DNA from: Methylotenera sp965234545
Lineage (GTDB): Bacteria; Pseudomonadota; Gammaproteobacteria; Burkholderiales; Methylophilaceae
Assembly (NCBI GenBank): GCA_965234545.1
Contig: OZ248348.1
Coordinates: forward strand, 310,001 to 374,000
Direction of reading: 5' to 3'
Length of the DNA: 64,000 nt
In this document: piece after piece, positions 21,001-24,370 of the stretch
Layout of the letters: each line of letters starts with the position of its first letter
Position numbering within the stretch: position 1 is the stretch's first letter
Program-made: the position numbers and the translations under genes
The notes under the pieces: generated by a model
What the model was told of the DNA's origin: nothing
What the model saw: only the letters and a program-made list of their open reading frames with translations
Database searches by the model: none

Positions 21001-22708
21001 TAAATTCATTAACGTCGATCTGGCTTTAGCTGGCAACGATGCTAGAAACTACAGCTTGAGCAGCACGCAAGTGAGTGATGATTTGAACGGCGTCGGTTCA
21101 GGCAGCGTGACGCAACTAGACAGCGTGACTTGGGTGGGTCCAACGACAGGGGGCTACTGGTCAAATGCAAGTAACTGGGCAGGCGGGGCGATTCCTACCT
21201 TTAATAACGTACGTCAAGTTACCGTGCCGAACAATGCCAACGTGATTTACGACAGTGCCTTGGTGGGTAATATCGGCAGCAGCATTGTTAATAACGGCAC
21301 GATCACCTTTAGCGGCTCTAACGATTTTAATTTCGCCAACAGCGTGACTGGCAGCGGCAGCATCAACCAATCCGGTGCCGGCTTGCTCAGGGTGTCGGGT
21401 AACAACAGCTTTGCCGGTGGCATCAACATCAATGCCTCGCGGTTGTTGTTGGCCAATGCCAATGCCTTAGGCACGGGCAGCCTCACATCAAACGGCGGCA
21501 GCCTGGCCCTGCAAGATGGCGTAACCTTGCCGCAATTAACGGTCAATGGTGCGATTACTATCAGCACAGATATCCGTACAGTCGGCGCGCAAACATACAA
21601 TGGTGCGGTGACTGTGTCTGGCGGCAATGCCGTGGCCGGGGAAGTGACGCCATTAAACTTGACGACTAACAATGCCAATATCGTGTTTGCCTCCACCTTG
21701 GGTGCGGGCGATTATGCTTACCTGAACAAGCGCTCATTGACCATCACGGCTGGAACAGGCGAAGTAACGTTTAACGGCATGGTGGGCACGCAACACGCCC
21801 TCTATTACGACTTCATTAACCGCACCAGTGACATCAATTTATACCGCTTAATCGTGAATGCCGGCACGCTTAACTTGAATGCCGATGTCACGACCTTTGA
21901 GACGCAAACCTACAATAGCAGGGTGTTGGTGGGTGATAACGGTACCAATGGGTTGACCAGGGTATTGCTGTCCGAAGACCCGGCCGTTATTTTCAATGGC
22001 ACGGTGGATGACAGCGTGGCCAACACGCACAACTTAGTGGTGAAAGCCGTTTCCTTAACCAGCAGCGTAATTCCGGAAATTGAGTTCAAGGAAGCGGTCG
22101 GAAGCAGCAAAGCCTTGGCTAGTTTGGTGGTAATGACGGGTACACAAAATTCCGATTTAGCCAGTCCGTTCAGTGACACGTCAAGTAACCCAAATGATTT
22201 CAATGGCAAAATCAGTATTGCGGGGGATGTCACCACCAGCGGCGATCAGACCTATACCGCCAACACCATGGTGATAGGTAACCCCAACATCACTAATCCG
22301 CTGGTGCCTAATGAAGTCAATATGATCAGTCAAGCGGGCAGCATTACTTATAACTTAGGGCGCAACACCAATACAACGGCAGGCTTGATAGGCGCAGGTT
22401 CAAACGCGAAATTGAACGCTAAGTTTGGTAAAGACGGTGCGATTAATGGCATAGACCCAACGACAGCCATTTCAGCGTTGACCTATAAAGCCGAAGCGTT
22501 TAACCAACCGGTGGTGAACGAACGTGGAGCTGGCTTCTTCGCAAGCCAAGTTGCACAAAGTGTGGCGCGCAGCATGAGCGATCAAGAAGCCGCTGAGGTG
22601 GTCGAAGTGGGTGAGGTTGGCTTGGTTGAGGAGGGTGAATTGAAGCGCCTAGAGGATGAGGACCCTTTATGCGGCACCCCTGGGCATGGACCGTGCCAAT
22701 CTAAATAG
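2..22708 (+). CDS. Giant filamentous-haemagglutinin-like adhesin, 5' end outside window
   Basis: The frame is open from base 2 to a TAG at 22706-22708, giving at least 7,568 residues; the true start, signal peptide and any TPS secretion domain lie to the left. The composition is that of secreted beta-helical adhesins: very rich in Gly, Ser, Thr, Ala and Asn, with only four Cys seen. Order of parts: Gly-rich stretch (2-270), repeats of about 115-120 residues (1480-3000), passenger-type beta-strand repeats (430-8600), second Gly-rich domain (6900-7600), YDG domains (9600-10390), about 36 MBG domains (9370-19690), YDG domains again (19690-21110), a last beta-helix part (21120-22500) and a charged tail. 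There is no C-terminal autotransporter barrel, so I infer a two-partner (TpsA) or similar route. The last residues contain CGTPGHGPC. The family call is secure; ligand and transporter are unknown. Confidence 0.9.
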   Translation, partial: GAGGAGSDNTISGASTYYGAGGAGGGSTSGVGGSGVGGNGGSNAGTLATVGAANSGSGGGGGMGTGGGNGTAGAAGGSGIVIVRYLGADAGSGGTETTGTGTATGYSLHTFTTTGAGTLTFNSIAATLSGNISGANQLTVNAAPGTLTLSGTNTYSGGTTVSGGMVLAGIASTGSVTNGAFGTGTVTVQSGFTVDLNGFNVANAMNLSGAGLSSNGALINSGAAATASGAVTIAANTSIGGSGAITMSGAISASTYTVSFVNGASVTATNTSNSIATVVITSSALVLKTTAALTVNASSLSGASTLQTVAAAKDITVSGAITNNTNGNSLTLMASRDVLVSAAIAGDTGKSLALNFYSDVDSTGGGGFKSTVSSATISTFGGAITIGGGTTDTTSGCGAAYSCIAGYASYGSSTGNADGIYLLSSLNAAGGNISLYGRGNPTATTAGAGIYINYTGTVISTSGTGTITLNGVSTGAERGIYFVSGNILAGSGLISMTATANATNAYAGFRLDGSTITSTGALSISGTGGSSENAVFIYGAGTISVAGDITINGQNANRNWGVSIDLGKVLQTSAGNISITAVGTGGLYLNGSLVAGNDLTTPSSGGTIGINTTGNSNYAFQQNTGSLISYGAISVTALGSSAHTYYLHGTGAKVRSASDITISATSGTWGLTMYDNSLIQSTGGNIAITSNGTSGGIYVGTTGGIYASSNTASPTATPTAGGTLTVNATGAAAYGVQLAAGSLVSYGAMSITARGAGAYQGAYIYGTGTFKAVGSITIDSATSGGHWGLDFSASRVMQSTTGDINITAVGNKGMYLNGSIVASTSTTDTSSATVPVAGGAITISATGRAWEGLQVGAGSIIANGVISITGSATGGYYGVDFSGAGATKAVGNVTINASNTGAQWAFWQYDSRITQSTTGNISITATAPAGHGMYIYGGGLVAGNDTATPSSGGSITINSTSGANNIDGAALRMDASSTKIIAYGDISIYANGAAAGLNVASQQGHGVIMWGSSQVIRSFNGALSITAYASQYYNSASGLSVYAGGITVYSGSDLLKAKGNVSLNAVNMPGIALYLTAANDSGGGVISDEGNIVMNGLSNNSAQPATYIRLPITATLGSVSISGAGKAYGILQDAWGGSVSGKTGVSMMGYSTEGYGLYYGVGSVTSSNGSVILSGTTASTNAGHYGIYSNARIVSAVNGSVTFQGAKIDTATSLVNAAGNTVSSSPAPYFAIADSAAMASAATYGVYWTGAITANTTSGQINLYAKAPQISGVMTAYGLFLATTNQSYTLTGANSVISVLAGSIGTGSLSFQTASNLEIGSLSGVDGFTGAGLTITETATLSQTKSITVSTLTLAGSGGVFDLSRVNTISTSITLNSGTIKVSHANALGTASAPITMAASTTLLSNVSTLTLNNPISMSGAATINAPGGYSLILSGILSGASGALTINNPTTNTGTVILSGANTYGSTTTVSAGTLQIGAGSTTGSIGAGAVTNNGSLIFNRSNDFTVASAISGSGSVTKEGSGALTLNTGQSTYSGGTTVNAGTLILNDLYNNSNGVILGVLNVNANGIVQLTGYSSVFGWSANRVSTININGGLVEVVGAVQHIWNVTLNFTGGGTLRSNSGTSSASTTSYWEWGGVTVNVTDPSAEAVIAGRINLRSQGTISTTTFTVADGSASNDLLLSAAITEASAMGFNKAGSGTMTVSGANTNTAAIAVNAGTLAVTNVTGLGATAGGVTVASGATLDLQNVAVGAEAVTLSGGTLATSTGTSSLAGAVTMSAHSNTSVAGTQLTVSGVVSGAFNLTKTGAGNLILSSASNTYSGVTTISAGTLTFQNNVPSLTSSSFVGPGSLVVEPSSTSFTSDYTFNETLSTLTKLGGLTLGKSGNTANIINSNAISVDGPITVHAGALTLTGGLTTTNATTGDINLTVSTLTGSNIALADGRALTVTQSGNSTYAGVISGTSATLTKAGAGALYLTGVSTYTGGTTISAGYLELQTAGRISGNVLNNGQLGFNQNATLTYSGVISGSGSVVKYASNSLTFTGANTYSGGTTVSAGTLQIGSGSTTGSLGSGNVANNATLTFNRSDNLTYAGVISGSGALVKNASNTLTLTGANTYTGATTINAGELVIERDSLTFATSGFSGSGTLVVQSAASSFASPYTFNAPISSLGGLTIGKVGNTTAVTLGSAITLNGNVLVNGPTKLYANVTTSGTQEYTGDVTISDNIVSLSTMGNSSAGNSITFGGNINGLSANAQSLYLLSGNAAIDIAGSVGSTTALNQFGLGGTGAYVGSSATNFSATGSAQTFTPSSTSFYLIQVWGAQGGSYRSTGGLGGYAEGVLSLTSGTAISVYVGRAGAAGGSSSAGAGGWNGGAAGSYYGGGGGGATDIRVGGTALANRVLVAGGGGGSGLDPIGGAGGGLVGTAGGDGTGAGGAGGTQSAGGVGSGTYPGASGTLGVGGASGSNGRVDYNYAGGGGGGYYGGAGGAANPNTNSNIYNGGGGGGGSSYVGGVALGVTTAGLRSGNGYATISVATETYTAGSQTGTVTIGGSVNAAALKTAATNFAFKLGQTVASGTSNLGANTTLNNTGGFIMGTASNAHDLSVTGSFATAASGTAKLSGGVTTTSTQTYAAALELTGDTTFTTTNANVTFSSTVDGTTTNSESITVAAGTGDTTFTGAVGGTTSLKNISVTTGALTAAAVKADTAISVTNTSASTISGIVSGDASFTKAGASTLTLSGVNTYAGATAINAGTLIAANTSGTTIKDSSAVTVATGATLDLRYSETLGSLAGAGTISTGAAGAKTLTVGGLNSDTTFSGVLQNGSGSLLLTKAGTGALTLTGANTYTGATVINGGSLVFERNAPSITTSGFSGSGSLVIRSAGSAFSSAYTFNASISDMGSFTLGKVGNTSNVTLSAAISVAGAVTIYGADIAINATLSTTGSNTIWLYGSGTVNGSGAITTDKLALMGGAVSLTTATNNVGTLAAQDISSLSYVDSDALTVGVVNPTGIDATGTVRISTVTGDLTVSQNIATSDTSSSAIVLIAGSGTAAGTATGGNVLLTNGATLSTGTNGRVVIYTGSVANSTGVTSYVVSGSAHFRYNSKEGTSNFTTALGSSGKHAVYREAIAVTISTNDQSITYGDAIPTLTGTTGTLVNGDVAGYSVDGALYSTANKLNAGSYSIIGSGPLGLGYTVTATNGTISVATKAITIAGFAVSDKDYDGTRTATVTNAGSVSGAVSGDDVTVSSVTAIFADKHAGNNKALTISGGTLSGTDRANYTATISGSTTATINAKAVTLTAPNISKEYDGSLTYTATSANLSSLSASLLGGDTVTAATLAYTNKNAATGSKVVTTSSASISDGNSGNNYSISYANNTTSSITKATVGLSAAKEYDGLTTLGAGTVTITTGVGSETLAYSGATASNANVATANKYIDAITLADATDGSGGLLANYQLPTLNAANAPVTISKATLTVTADAKNMTYGDSSLPSFTATIAGFVNSQNLSSSGVTGSAGLTTTATAYDGSTAGSASVVGDYPITAAVGTLSASNYQFSYTNGTLSVGKASLTITAANDSKVYGATTTAASIAYSSGVAAGVSTGYTTSGLVNGDTISSLTLTSSGASATATVAGGPYTITPSALSGSTRTTANNYTITYTNAGTGLTVNKATLTVTADAKSMTYGDSSLPSFTATIAGFVNSQNLATSGVSGSAGLTTTATAYDGSTAGSASVVGDYPITAALGTLTASNYQFSYTNGTLSVGKASLTITAANDSKVYGATTTAASIAYSSGVAAGVSTGYTTSGLVNGDTISSLTLTSSGASATATVAGGPYTITPSALSGSTRTTADNYTITYTNAGTGLTVNKATLTVTADAKNMTYGDSSLPSFTATIAGFVNSQNLATSGVSGSAGLTTTATAYDGSTAGSASVVGDYPITAALGTLTASNYQFSYTNGTLSVGKANLTITAANDSKVYGATTTAASIAYSSGVAANVSTGYTTSGLVNGDTISSLTLTSSGASATATVAGGPYTITPSALSGSTRTTADNYTITYSNAGTGLTVNKATLTVTADAKNMTYGDSSLPSFTATIAGFVNSQVLATSGVSGSAGLTTTATAYDGSTAGSASVVGDYPITAALGTLTASNYQFSYTNGTLSVGKANLTITAANDSKVYGATTTAASIAYSSGVAANVSTGYTTSGLVNGDTISSLTLTSSGASATATVAGGPYTITPSALSGSTRTTTDNYTITYSNAGTGLTVNKATLTVTAANKDRVYGDANPSLTYAITGYVNGQDLSTSGVTGAPTISTTASASSNVASYTITSAANNLAADNYQFSYANGSLTVNRRPITVTAENKDRLYGAANPTLTYTVATDGSNGSRGLYSTDSLTGIPATTAIATTNVGTVAITQNTLTNSNNANYDISFSNGVLTIDPATLTYTATAASSEYGSTPSVNAGTVTGFVNSQSLATATTGTALFSTTATATSNVGSYAINGSGLTANNGNYIFAQAAGNATALTVGKATLTYTATAANSIYGATPSVNAGSIGGFVNSETDAVLTGTLLFSTTATGTSNVGSYAINGSGYSSDNYQFAQAAGNATALTVGKATLTYTATAANSEYGSTPSVNAGSVTGYVNGQNQATATTGTLLFSTTATGTSNVGSYAINGSGLSATNYDFAQASGNATALTIDAKTLTISANARNTTYGTALVLGTTAFTKVGLVNSDTATGVTLKHGTNTTVPATQGAGTYSNELVASAAQGTGLTNYNIVYVANTLTVNKATLTYTATAANSIYGATPSVNAGSISGFVNSETETVLTGSMLFSTTATRTSNVGSYAINGSGYSSDNYQFAQAAGNATALTVGKATLTYTATAANSIYGATPSVNAGSIGGFVNNETDAVLTGTLLFSTTATATSNVGSYAINGSGYSSDNYQFAQAAGNATALTVGKATLTYTATAANSEYGSSPSVNAGSVTGYVNGQNQATATTGTLLFSTTATGTSNVGSYAINGSGLSATNYDFAQAAGNATALTVGQKALSITATSQSSNYGTALVLGSSAFSSTGLVNSDSLSAVTLLQDGNSTVPATQGAGTYTGSTHGIIASGATGTGLSNYSISYTTGVLTINKATLIVTAANKNRVYGDANPSLTYAITGYMNGQDLSTSGVTGAPTISTTASASSNVASYTITSAANNLAADNYQFSYANGSLTVNRRPIVVTAENKDRLYGAANPTLTYTVATDGSNGSRGLYSTDSLTGIPATTAIASTNVGTVAITQNTLTNSNNANYDISFSNGSLRIDPATLTYTATAANSEYGSTPSVNAGTVTGFVNSQSLATATTGTALFSTTATATSNVGSYAINGSGLTANNGNYVFAQAAGNATALTIGQKTLSIVATDQNVTYGTALVLGSSAFTAVGLANGDSLSAVTLLQGGNSTVPGTQNAGSYSGSTNGIIASGATGIGLANYSISYSSGTLTIAQKGLTVTADARNVEYGTALALGGSLFTSSGLVNNDAVSSVSLKYNGATTVPATTAAATYTGGVVASAASGTGLANYDITYVANDLSVTPKALTVTADAQSSTYGSALILGSTAFTTSGLVNSDSVSAVTLTQATNTTVPATQNAGSYSGNTNGIIASAASGSGLSNYTISYSTGTLTIDKAELTVTANAQNRFYGEANPVLSQTLSGFVNGQNLANSGVSGSDLGTTTATNTSNVTTYTITASSAGYSAANYRFTTSDGVLTVNARPITITANLGQTKVYGNSDATFTYAVEANSSGRGLVGSDTFSGALARVSGENVGTYAINQGSLDNSNYAISYVSKNYSITQRPITLSADAATKVYGNTDPSLGVSITAGSLATVAVTDSLADVTGSLTRASGSNVGLYDIALGSGTKAANYAITFATANQAFEVTARPITITADAGQSKVYGESNPTYSYAIEANGTNRGLVGSDTFSGALARASGEDVGSYLINQGSLANSNYAISFVADNFGITARPITITANLGQTKVYGNSDATFTYAVEANSSGRGLVGSDTFSGALARVSGENVGTYAINQGSLDNSNYAISYVSKNYSITQRPITLSADAATKVYGNTDPSLGVSITAGSLATVAVTDSLADVTGSLTRASGSNVGLYDIALGSGTKAANYAITFATANQAFEVTARPITITADAGQSKVYGESNPTYSYAIEANGTNRGLVGSDTFSGALARASGEDVGSYLINQGSLANSNYAISFVADNFGITARPIYITANAGQTKIYGEADPTFTYSTAAKTTGSGLMGTDSVSLTGSLARASGADVGTTYAINQGTLATSSGSNYSIQYTGANFAITARPIYITANAGQTKIYGEADPTFTYTTAAKTTGSGLMGTDGIALSGALARASGADVGTTYAINQGTLATSSGSNYSIQYTGANFAITARPIYITANAGQTKVYGETDPTFAYTTAAKATGSGLMGTDGVSLTGALARASGADVGSTYAINQGTLATSSGSNYSIQYTGANFAITARPIIITADAGQTKVYGDVDPSLTYSLEANAAGRGLYGSDTFTGALARSTGNNVNSYAIGLGTVANSNYAISYVPSDFEITKATLNATGTKVYDGLIDFNGADLSITGVGSETFTATGTATMQSKNVQTAALADVVGLSYTGNNGALASNYFALNQANAIVEVTVKSVTLRPSNGLTKTYDGGRSYTTSLADLSTMSQQLLGGDQVVSATVLFSTAGAGGSKQVDLNAVAVDDGNAGLNYNVSLGYISNGSISKAPLTIAAADDAKFVTRSDVVATSGNPGYAGLLINGFVNGETTAQLTGTPAITRTNYGQDNAAYYPNVLSPAGYSSNNYEISYVTGNYTIVPAETLLVRVSPATVVYGSAPTYSVTAQYLPPVTLADPNPTPVTLTPINNGLITIRDGVGGSAVFALSAANTTEADFSSTGNLAVGAYNLAASGTTIVARNFNAMTVVGSLTVNAKSLLATDLGVSGITKVYDGSAAISVDQLNYTASPSGVLAGDRVTVSAIGRFVDSDGNADANVGANKFINVDLALAGNDARNYSLSSTQVSDDLNGVGSGSVTQLDSVTWVGPTTGGYWSNASNWAGGAIPTFNNVRQVTVPNNANVIYDSALVGNIGSSIVNNGTITFSGSNDFNFANSVTGSGSINQSGAGLLRVSGNNSFAGGININASRLLLANANALGTGSLTSNGGSLALQDGVTLPQLTVNGAITISTDIRTVGAQTYNGAVTVSGGNAVAGEVTPLNLTTNNANIVFASTLGAGDYAYLNKRSLTITAGTGEVTFNGMVGTQHALYYDFINRTSDINLYRLIVNAGTLNLNADVTTFETQTYNSRVLVGDNGTNGLTRVLLSEDPAVIFNGTVDDSVANTHNLVVKAVSLTSSVIPEIEFKEAVGSSKALASLVVMTGTQNSDLASPFSDTSSNPNDFNGKISIAGDVTTSGDQTYTANTMVIGNPNITNPLVPNEVNMISQAGSITYNLGRNTNTTAGLIGAGSNAKLNAKFGKDGAINGIDPTTAISALTYKAEAFNQPVVNERGAGFFASQVAQSVARSMSDQEAAEVVEVGEVGLVEEGELKRLEDEDPLCGTPGHGPCQSK
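1480..3000 (+). repeat. Four-fold repeat of about 115-120 residues in the adhesin
   Basis: A block recurs with the pattern: I-Q-S-T-T-G-N-I-S-I-T-A, then a G-x-Y-x-x-G motif, then S-L-V-A-G-N-D-x-T-T-P-S-S-G-G, then A-x-S-L-I-S-Y-G-A-I-S-I-T. The 'AGND...GG' landmark falls near 1775, 2110, 2455 and 2817, a spacing of 335-362 bp. I do not recognise a named domain. It reads as regular parallel beta-helix with aromatic turns. Confidence 0.6.
6900..7600 (+). other. Glycine-rich domain inside the adhesin
   Basis: About 230 residues are dominated by Gly runs with conserved aromatic and hydrophobic landmarks (FYLIQVWGAQGG, ISVYVGRAG, GGGGATDIRVGG, RVLVAGGGGGSG, GGGGSSYVGG). This resembles the Gly-rich domain family shared with metazoan ALK/LTK receptors and bacterial surface proteins. 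A related Gly-rich piece ending in GGSGIVIVRYLG lies at the left edge (2-270). It interrupts the beta-strand repeats, so it is probably a separately folded module on the fibre. Confidence 0.6.
9600..10390 (+). other. YDG-type domains, upstream group
   Basis: Three successive K-x-Y-D-G landmarks (DKDYDGTRTA, SKEYDGSLTY, AKEYDGLTTL) each head a segment of about 75-90 residues. They sit immediately before the first 588-bp MBG unit. YDG domains usually occur beside MBG domains in bacterial adhesins. Confidence 0.65.
10397..12748 (+). repeat. Four tandem 588-bp units (196 residues each)
   Basis: The unit starting at 'gcgaccttaaccgt' recurs at 10397, 10985, 11573 and 12161, and its head appears again at 12749, so the period is exactly 588 bp. 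Each unit encodes two MBG domains (ADAKNMTYGD... and NDSKVYGATT...). Most differences between copies are synonymous or single substitutions, such as NLSSS/NLATS/VLATS and AAGVS/AANVS. Units 3 and 4 are the most alike. Confidence 0.93.
12749..13523 (+). repeat. Diverged long duplication, copy A (partner 15329-16103)
   Basis: About 775 bp encoding three MBG domains (ANKDRVYGDANPS, ENKDRLYGAANP, SEYGSTPSVNAG) is repeated 2,580 bp downstream in the same frame. The copies share most bases but carry scattered synonymous and some coding differences, for example VNGQ versus MNGQ and PITVTAEN versus PIVVTAEN. Confidence 0.85.
15329..16103 (+). repeat. Diverged long duplication, copy B (partner 12749-13523)
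   Basis: Second copy of the three-domain block, offset exactly 2,580 bp from copy A. The block between the copies (13524-15328) is itself made of shorter related units with SIYGATPSV and SEYGSTPSV landmarks, so the copies probably arose by unequal exchange between repeats. Confidence 0.85.
17168..17908 (+). repeat. 741-bp tandem duplication, copy 1
   Basis: Encodes 247 residues, three MBG domains (LGQTKVYGNS, AATKVYGNTD, AGQSKVYGES). I compared it base by base with copy 2: bases 17168-17835 and 17909-18576 are identical (668 bp, wobble positions included), and substitutions appear only in the last 70 bp or so. Confidence 0.95.
17909..18649 (+). repeat. 741-bp tandem duplication, copy 2
   Basis: Directly abuts copy 1 in frame. 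Its 3' end (from 18577) carries several third-position changes relative to copy 1 and leads into the 261-bp units. The identity of the first 668 bp means the duplication is recent or kept uniform by gene conversion; an assembly artefact is the alternative. Confidence 0.95.
18656..19438 (+). repeat. Three tandem 261-bp units (87 residues each)
   Basis: The 'cctat' heads fall at 18656, 18917, 19178 and 19439, an exact 261-bp period. Each unit is one MBG domain beginning RPIYITANAGQTKIYGEAD. Differences are mostly synonymous, with occasional changes such as DSVSLTGS, DGIALSGA and DGVSLTGA. Confidence 0.93.
19690..21110 (+). other. YDG-type domains, downstream group
   Basis: YDG landmarks occur at GTKVYDGLID, TKTYDGGRSY and ITKVYDGSAA, each starting a segment of about 80 residues with the L-L-G-G-D or L-A-G-D-R-V landmark typical of the family. 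A further MBG-like segment (VVYGSAPTYS, near 20505) lies between them. This group closes the MBG array before the final beta-helix part. Confidence 0.6.
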
Positions 22709-22722
22709 AACCGTTGGGGTTT

Positions 22723-22795
22723 GTATGAGCGGTCGGTGACCGCGAACAAAGCATAGGCAACATCGCATTCGCGGTCACCGACCGCTCCTACATAC
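22723..22795. repeat. REP doublet (REPIN-like) after the adhesin gene
   Basis: Two copies of gagcggtcggtgaccgcgaa face each other at 22727-22746 (+) and 22768-22787 (-), a perfect 20-nt inverted repeat with a 21-nt loop. Each arm is itself a hairpin (GCGGTC-GGT-GACCGC). The minus-strand copy is preceded by the GTAG head typical of REP elements. It lies 14 bp past the adhesin stop and about 80 bp past the stop of the convergent foldase gene, where it could also act as a transcription barrier. No RAYT transposase gene is in the window. Confidence 0.8.
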
Positions 22796-22870
22796 TTTTC
22801 AAGAAATTTATTTCTTAGAAAATCGGAGTGCCTGTGGTACATACGACTTTCAAGGCCGATGTTACAAGCC

Positions 22871-23719
22871 TTATTTAATCACCGCTGTTTTCGCTAACTC
22901 TTCCACCAACACTTTGCGTTTTGCGTCCACCAAGCCTTTGATCACGTTGTTTTTGGCTTCGTCAAAAGTAGCCGGTTTGAATTTGCGTATGTCTTCGACT
23001 TTAAGAATGTGCCAACCTAAATTGGTTTGCACTGGGTTGCTTACGCTGCCTTTCTTCAAGCTTAGGACAATGTCGTCCAACGGTCTGACTATCATGCTGG
23101 GTAACAACCAGCCCAACTTGCCACCTTGCGCTGCTGAGGGTTTGTCTAGGGATTTGTCTTGCGCTAAGCGCTCGAAAGACTCGTTGGCCTCCAGGCGTTT
23201 GCTGACCTCTTGCGCTTCTTGCTCGCTGCTCAAGAGAATTTGTGAAACGCTGTATTCGTTAGCATTTCTGCCACTTTTAGTGGATTCCAATTGGCGGTTG
23301 TATTCGTTACGTACGTCTTCTTCTTTGATGGGGTTCTTTTTAAAGTAGTCGGCAAACCAAGCGTCTACCAACACTTGCTGCTGCATCAGTTTTACTTGTG
23401 CTTTCACTTCGGGTAAGGCGTCCAATTTTTTCTTGCGCGCATCACCGGCCACCAATTCGCGGGCGATCAATTCATTTAAGACCATTTTTTCTGCATCCGG
23501 ACCCATTTGTTGGCCTTGGGCTTGCAGGTTTTGCATGAAGTGATTGAGTTGATCTTGGCTGATGGCCACGCCGTTGACGGTTTTGATGGCTTTGCTTGTA
23601 TCGGCGTTGGCTTTGGGTTCCTTGCTGGTTTTTTCTGCGGCCATTGCGGTAACGCTGCCTAATGCTAAGCTAAAGCAAAGTAAGTACTGAACTAGGTGAC
23701 TAAAACGAGAGCTGGCCAT
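22871..23719 (-). CDS. Exported parvulin-type peptidyl-prolyl isomerase
   Basis: The 282-residue product has a signal peptide (MASSRFSHLVQYLLCFSLAL..., cleavage likely after AMA near residue 27), a SurA-N-like helical region (about 45-140) and one rotamase domain (about 155-245) with landmarks SQILLSSEQEA, GGKLGWL and TNLGWHILKV. It should catalyse Pro isomerisation and act as a periplasmic chaperone for outer-membrane or secreted proteins. I chose the ATG at 23719 because it has an AAGGA ribosome site seven bases upstream; an earlier Met at 23749 has none and would spoil the signal peptide. The gene converges on the giant adhesin. A Par27/EpsD-like parvulin is the nearest family, and a link to adhesin export is inference. 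Confidence 0.85.
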   Translation of the reverse strand: MASSRFSHLVQYLLCFSLALGSVTAMAAEKTSKEPKANADTSKAIKTVNGVAISQDQLNHFMQNLQAQGQQMGPDAEKMVLNELIARELVAGDARKKKLDALPEVKAQVKLMQQQVLVDAWFADYFKKNPIKEEDVRNEYNRQLESTKSGRNANEYSVSQILLSSEQEAQEVSKRLEANESFERLAQDKSLDKPSAAQGGKLGWLLPSMIVRPLDDIVLSLKKGSVSNPVQTNLGWHILKVEDIRKFKPATFDEAKNNVIKGLVDAKRKVLVEELAKTAVIK

Positions 23720-23794
23720 GACCGTATCCTTATGAATGAGTGCGGCCATTATAAACTAAGCGCCATTGCTTTTGGCTGGCACCATTGTGCTTGA

Positions 23795-24088
23795 TTAAGT
23801 TGGCTTTATGATTGGTTCGATATCACGGCTGCCGTGCAAGATGCGCACAATGTTGACGCTATCTAGCTGGCATTCAAAAAAGATGAGGTAGTTTCCGTGA
23901 GCACAGGATTGTAAATGTTCGGATAATTCTGGTCTGCGTCGGTAAGCGCTAGGGTTGCGGAGAATTTTTTCGCAATGCGCTCGCAGTTCTCTAATAAAAC
24001 TTAAGGCACGTAATGGGTTGTCTTTTGCAATGAAGTCGCCTATCGCTTCCAAGTCTTCTGCAGCCAAGGGCGAAATGCGCAGTTGCAT
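23795..24088 (-). CDS. parE: ParE/RelE-family toxin
   Basis: The 97-residue protein has the ParE fold pattern: N-terminal LRISPLAAEDLEAIGDFIA helix, central RALSFIRELRAHCEKI helix and a C-terminal beta part ending VNIVRILHGSRDIEP. ParE toxins poison DNA gyrase, while RelE relatives cleave mRNA; the VRILHGSRD ending favours ParE. Its ATG shares one base with the stop of the upstream antitoxin (TGATG), so translation is probably coupled. The conserved basic and Trp/His residues of an mRNA interferase are not obvious. Confidence 0.85.
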   Translation of the reverse strand: MQLRISPLAAEDLEAIGDFIAKDNPLRALSFIRELRAHCEKILRNPSAYRRRPELSEHLQSCAHGNYLIFFECQLDSVNIVRILHGSRDIEPIIKPT

Positions 24089-24354
24089 CAGCTACTTTTT
24101 GCGCGGGCTTGCCGAGTGTATTTTTCTTCTAGCCTATCAAAAATTGGGTCAGCCGCTTTAGCTTGGCCACTTTTTTGGCCAGCCGTTATTTCAGCCTGGA
24201 GCGCCAGTAATTGTAAGGCCTGTTGGCGTTCGGTGTCTTCCAGTAAACGCAAGCCGGCTCGCACCACTTCGCTCACGTTGTTGTAGCGACCGCTCTCAAC
24301 TTGGCTCTGAACAAAGGTTTCAAAATGCTGACTTAGGGCAACGCTGGTTGGCAT
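24088..24354 (-). CDS. parD: ParD-family antitoxin
   Basis: The 88-residue protein has a ribbon-helix-helix N terminus (SVALSQHFETFVQSQVESGR, then YNNVSEVVRAGLRLLED) and a flexible, charged C-terminal half that would wrap the toxin. It should neutralise ParE and repress its own promoter. A good ribosome site (AGGAGA) lies seven bases before the ATG, and a consensus promoter with a direct repeat lies upstream. It is the first gene of the pair and overlaps parE by one base. Confidence 0.9.
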   Translation of the reverse strand: MPTSVALSQHFETFVQSQVESGRYNNVSEVVRAGLRLLEDTERQQALQLLALQAEITAGQKSGQAKAADPIFDRLEEKYTRQARAKSS

Positions 24355-24370
24355 GAATTTCTCCTATCAA

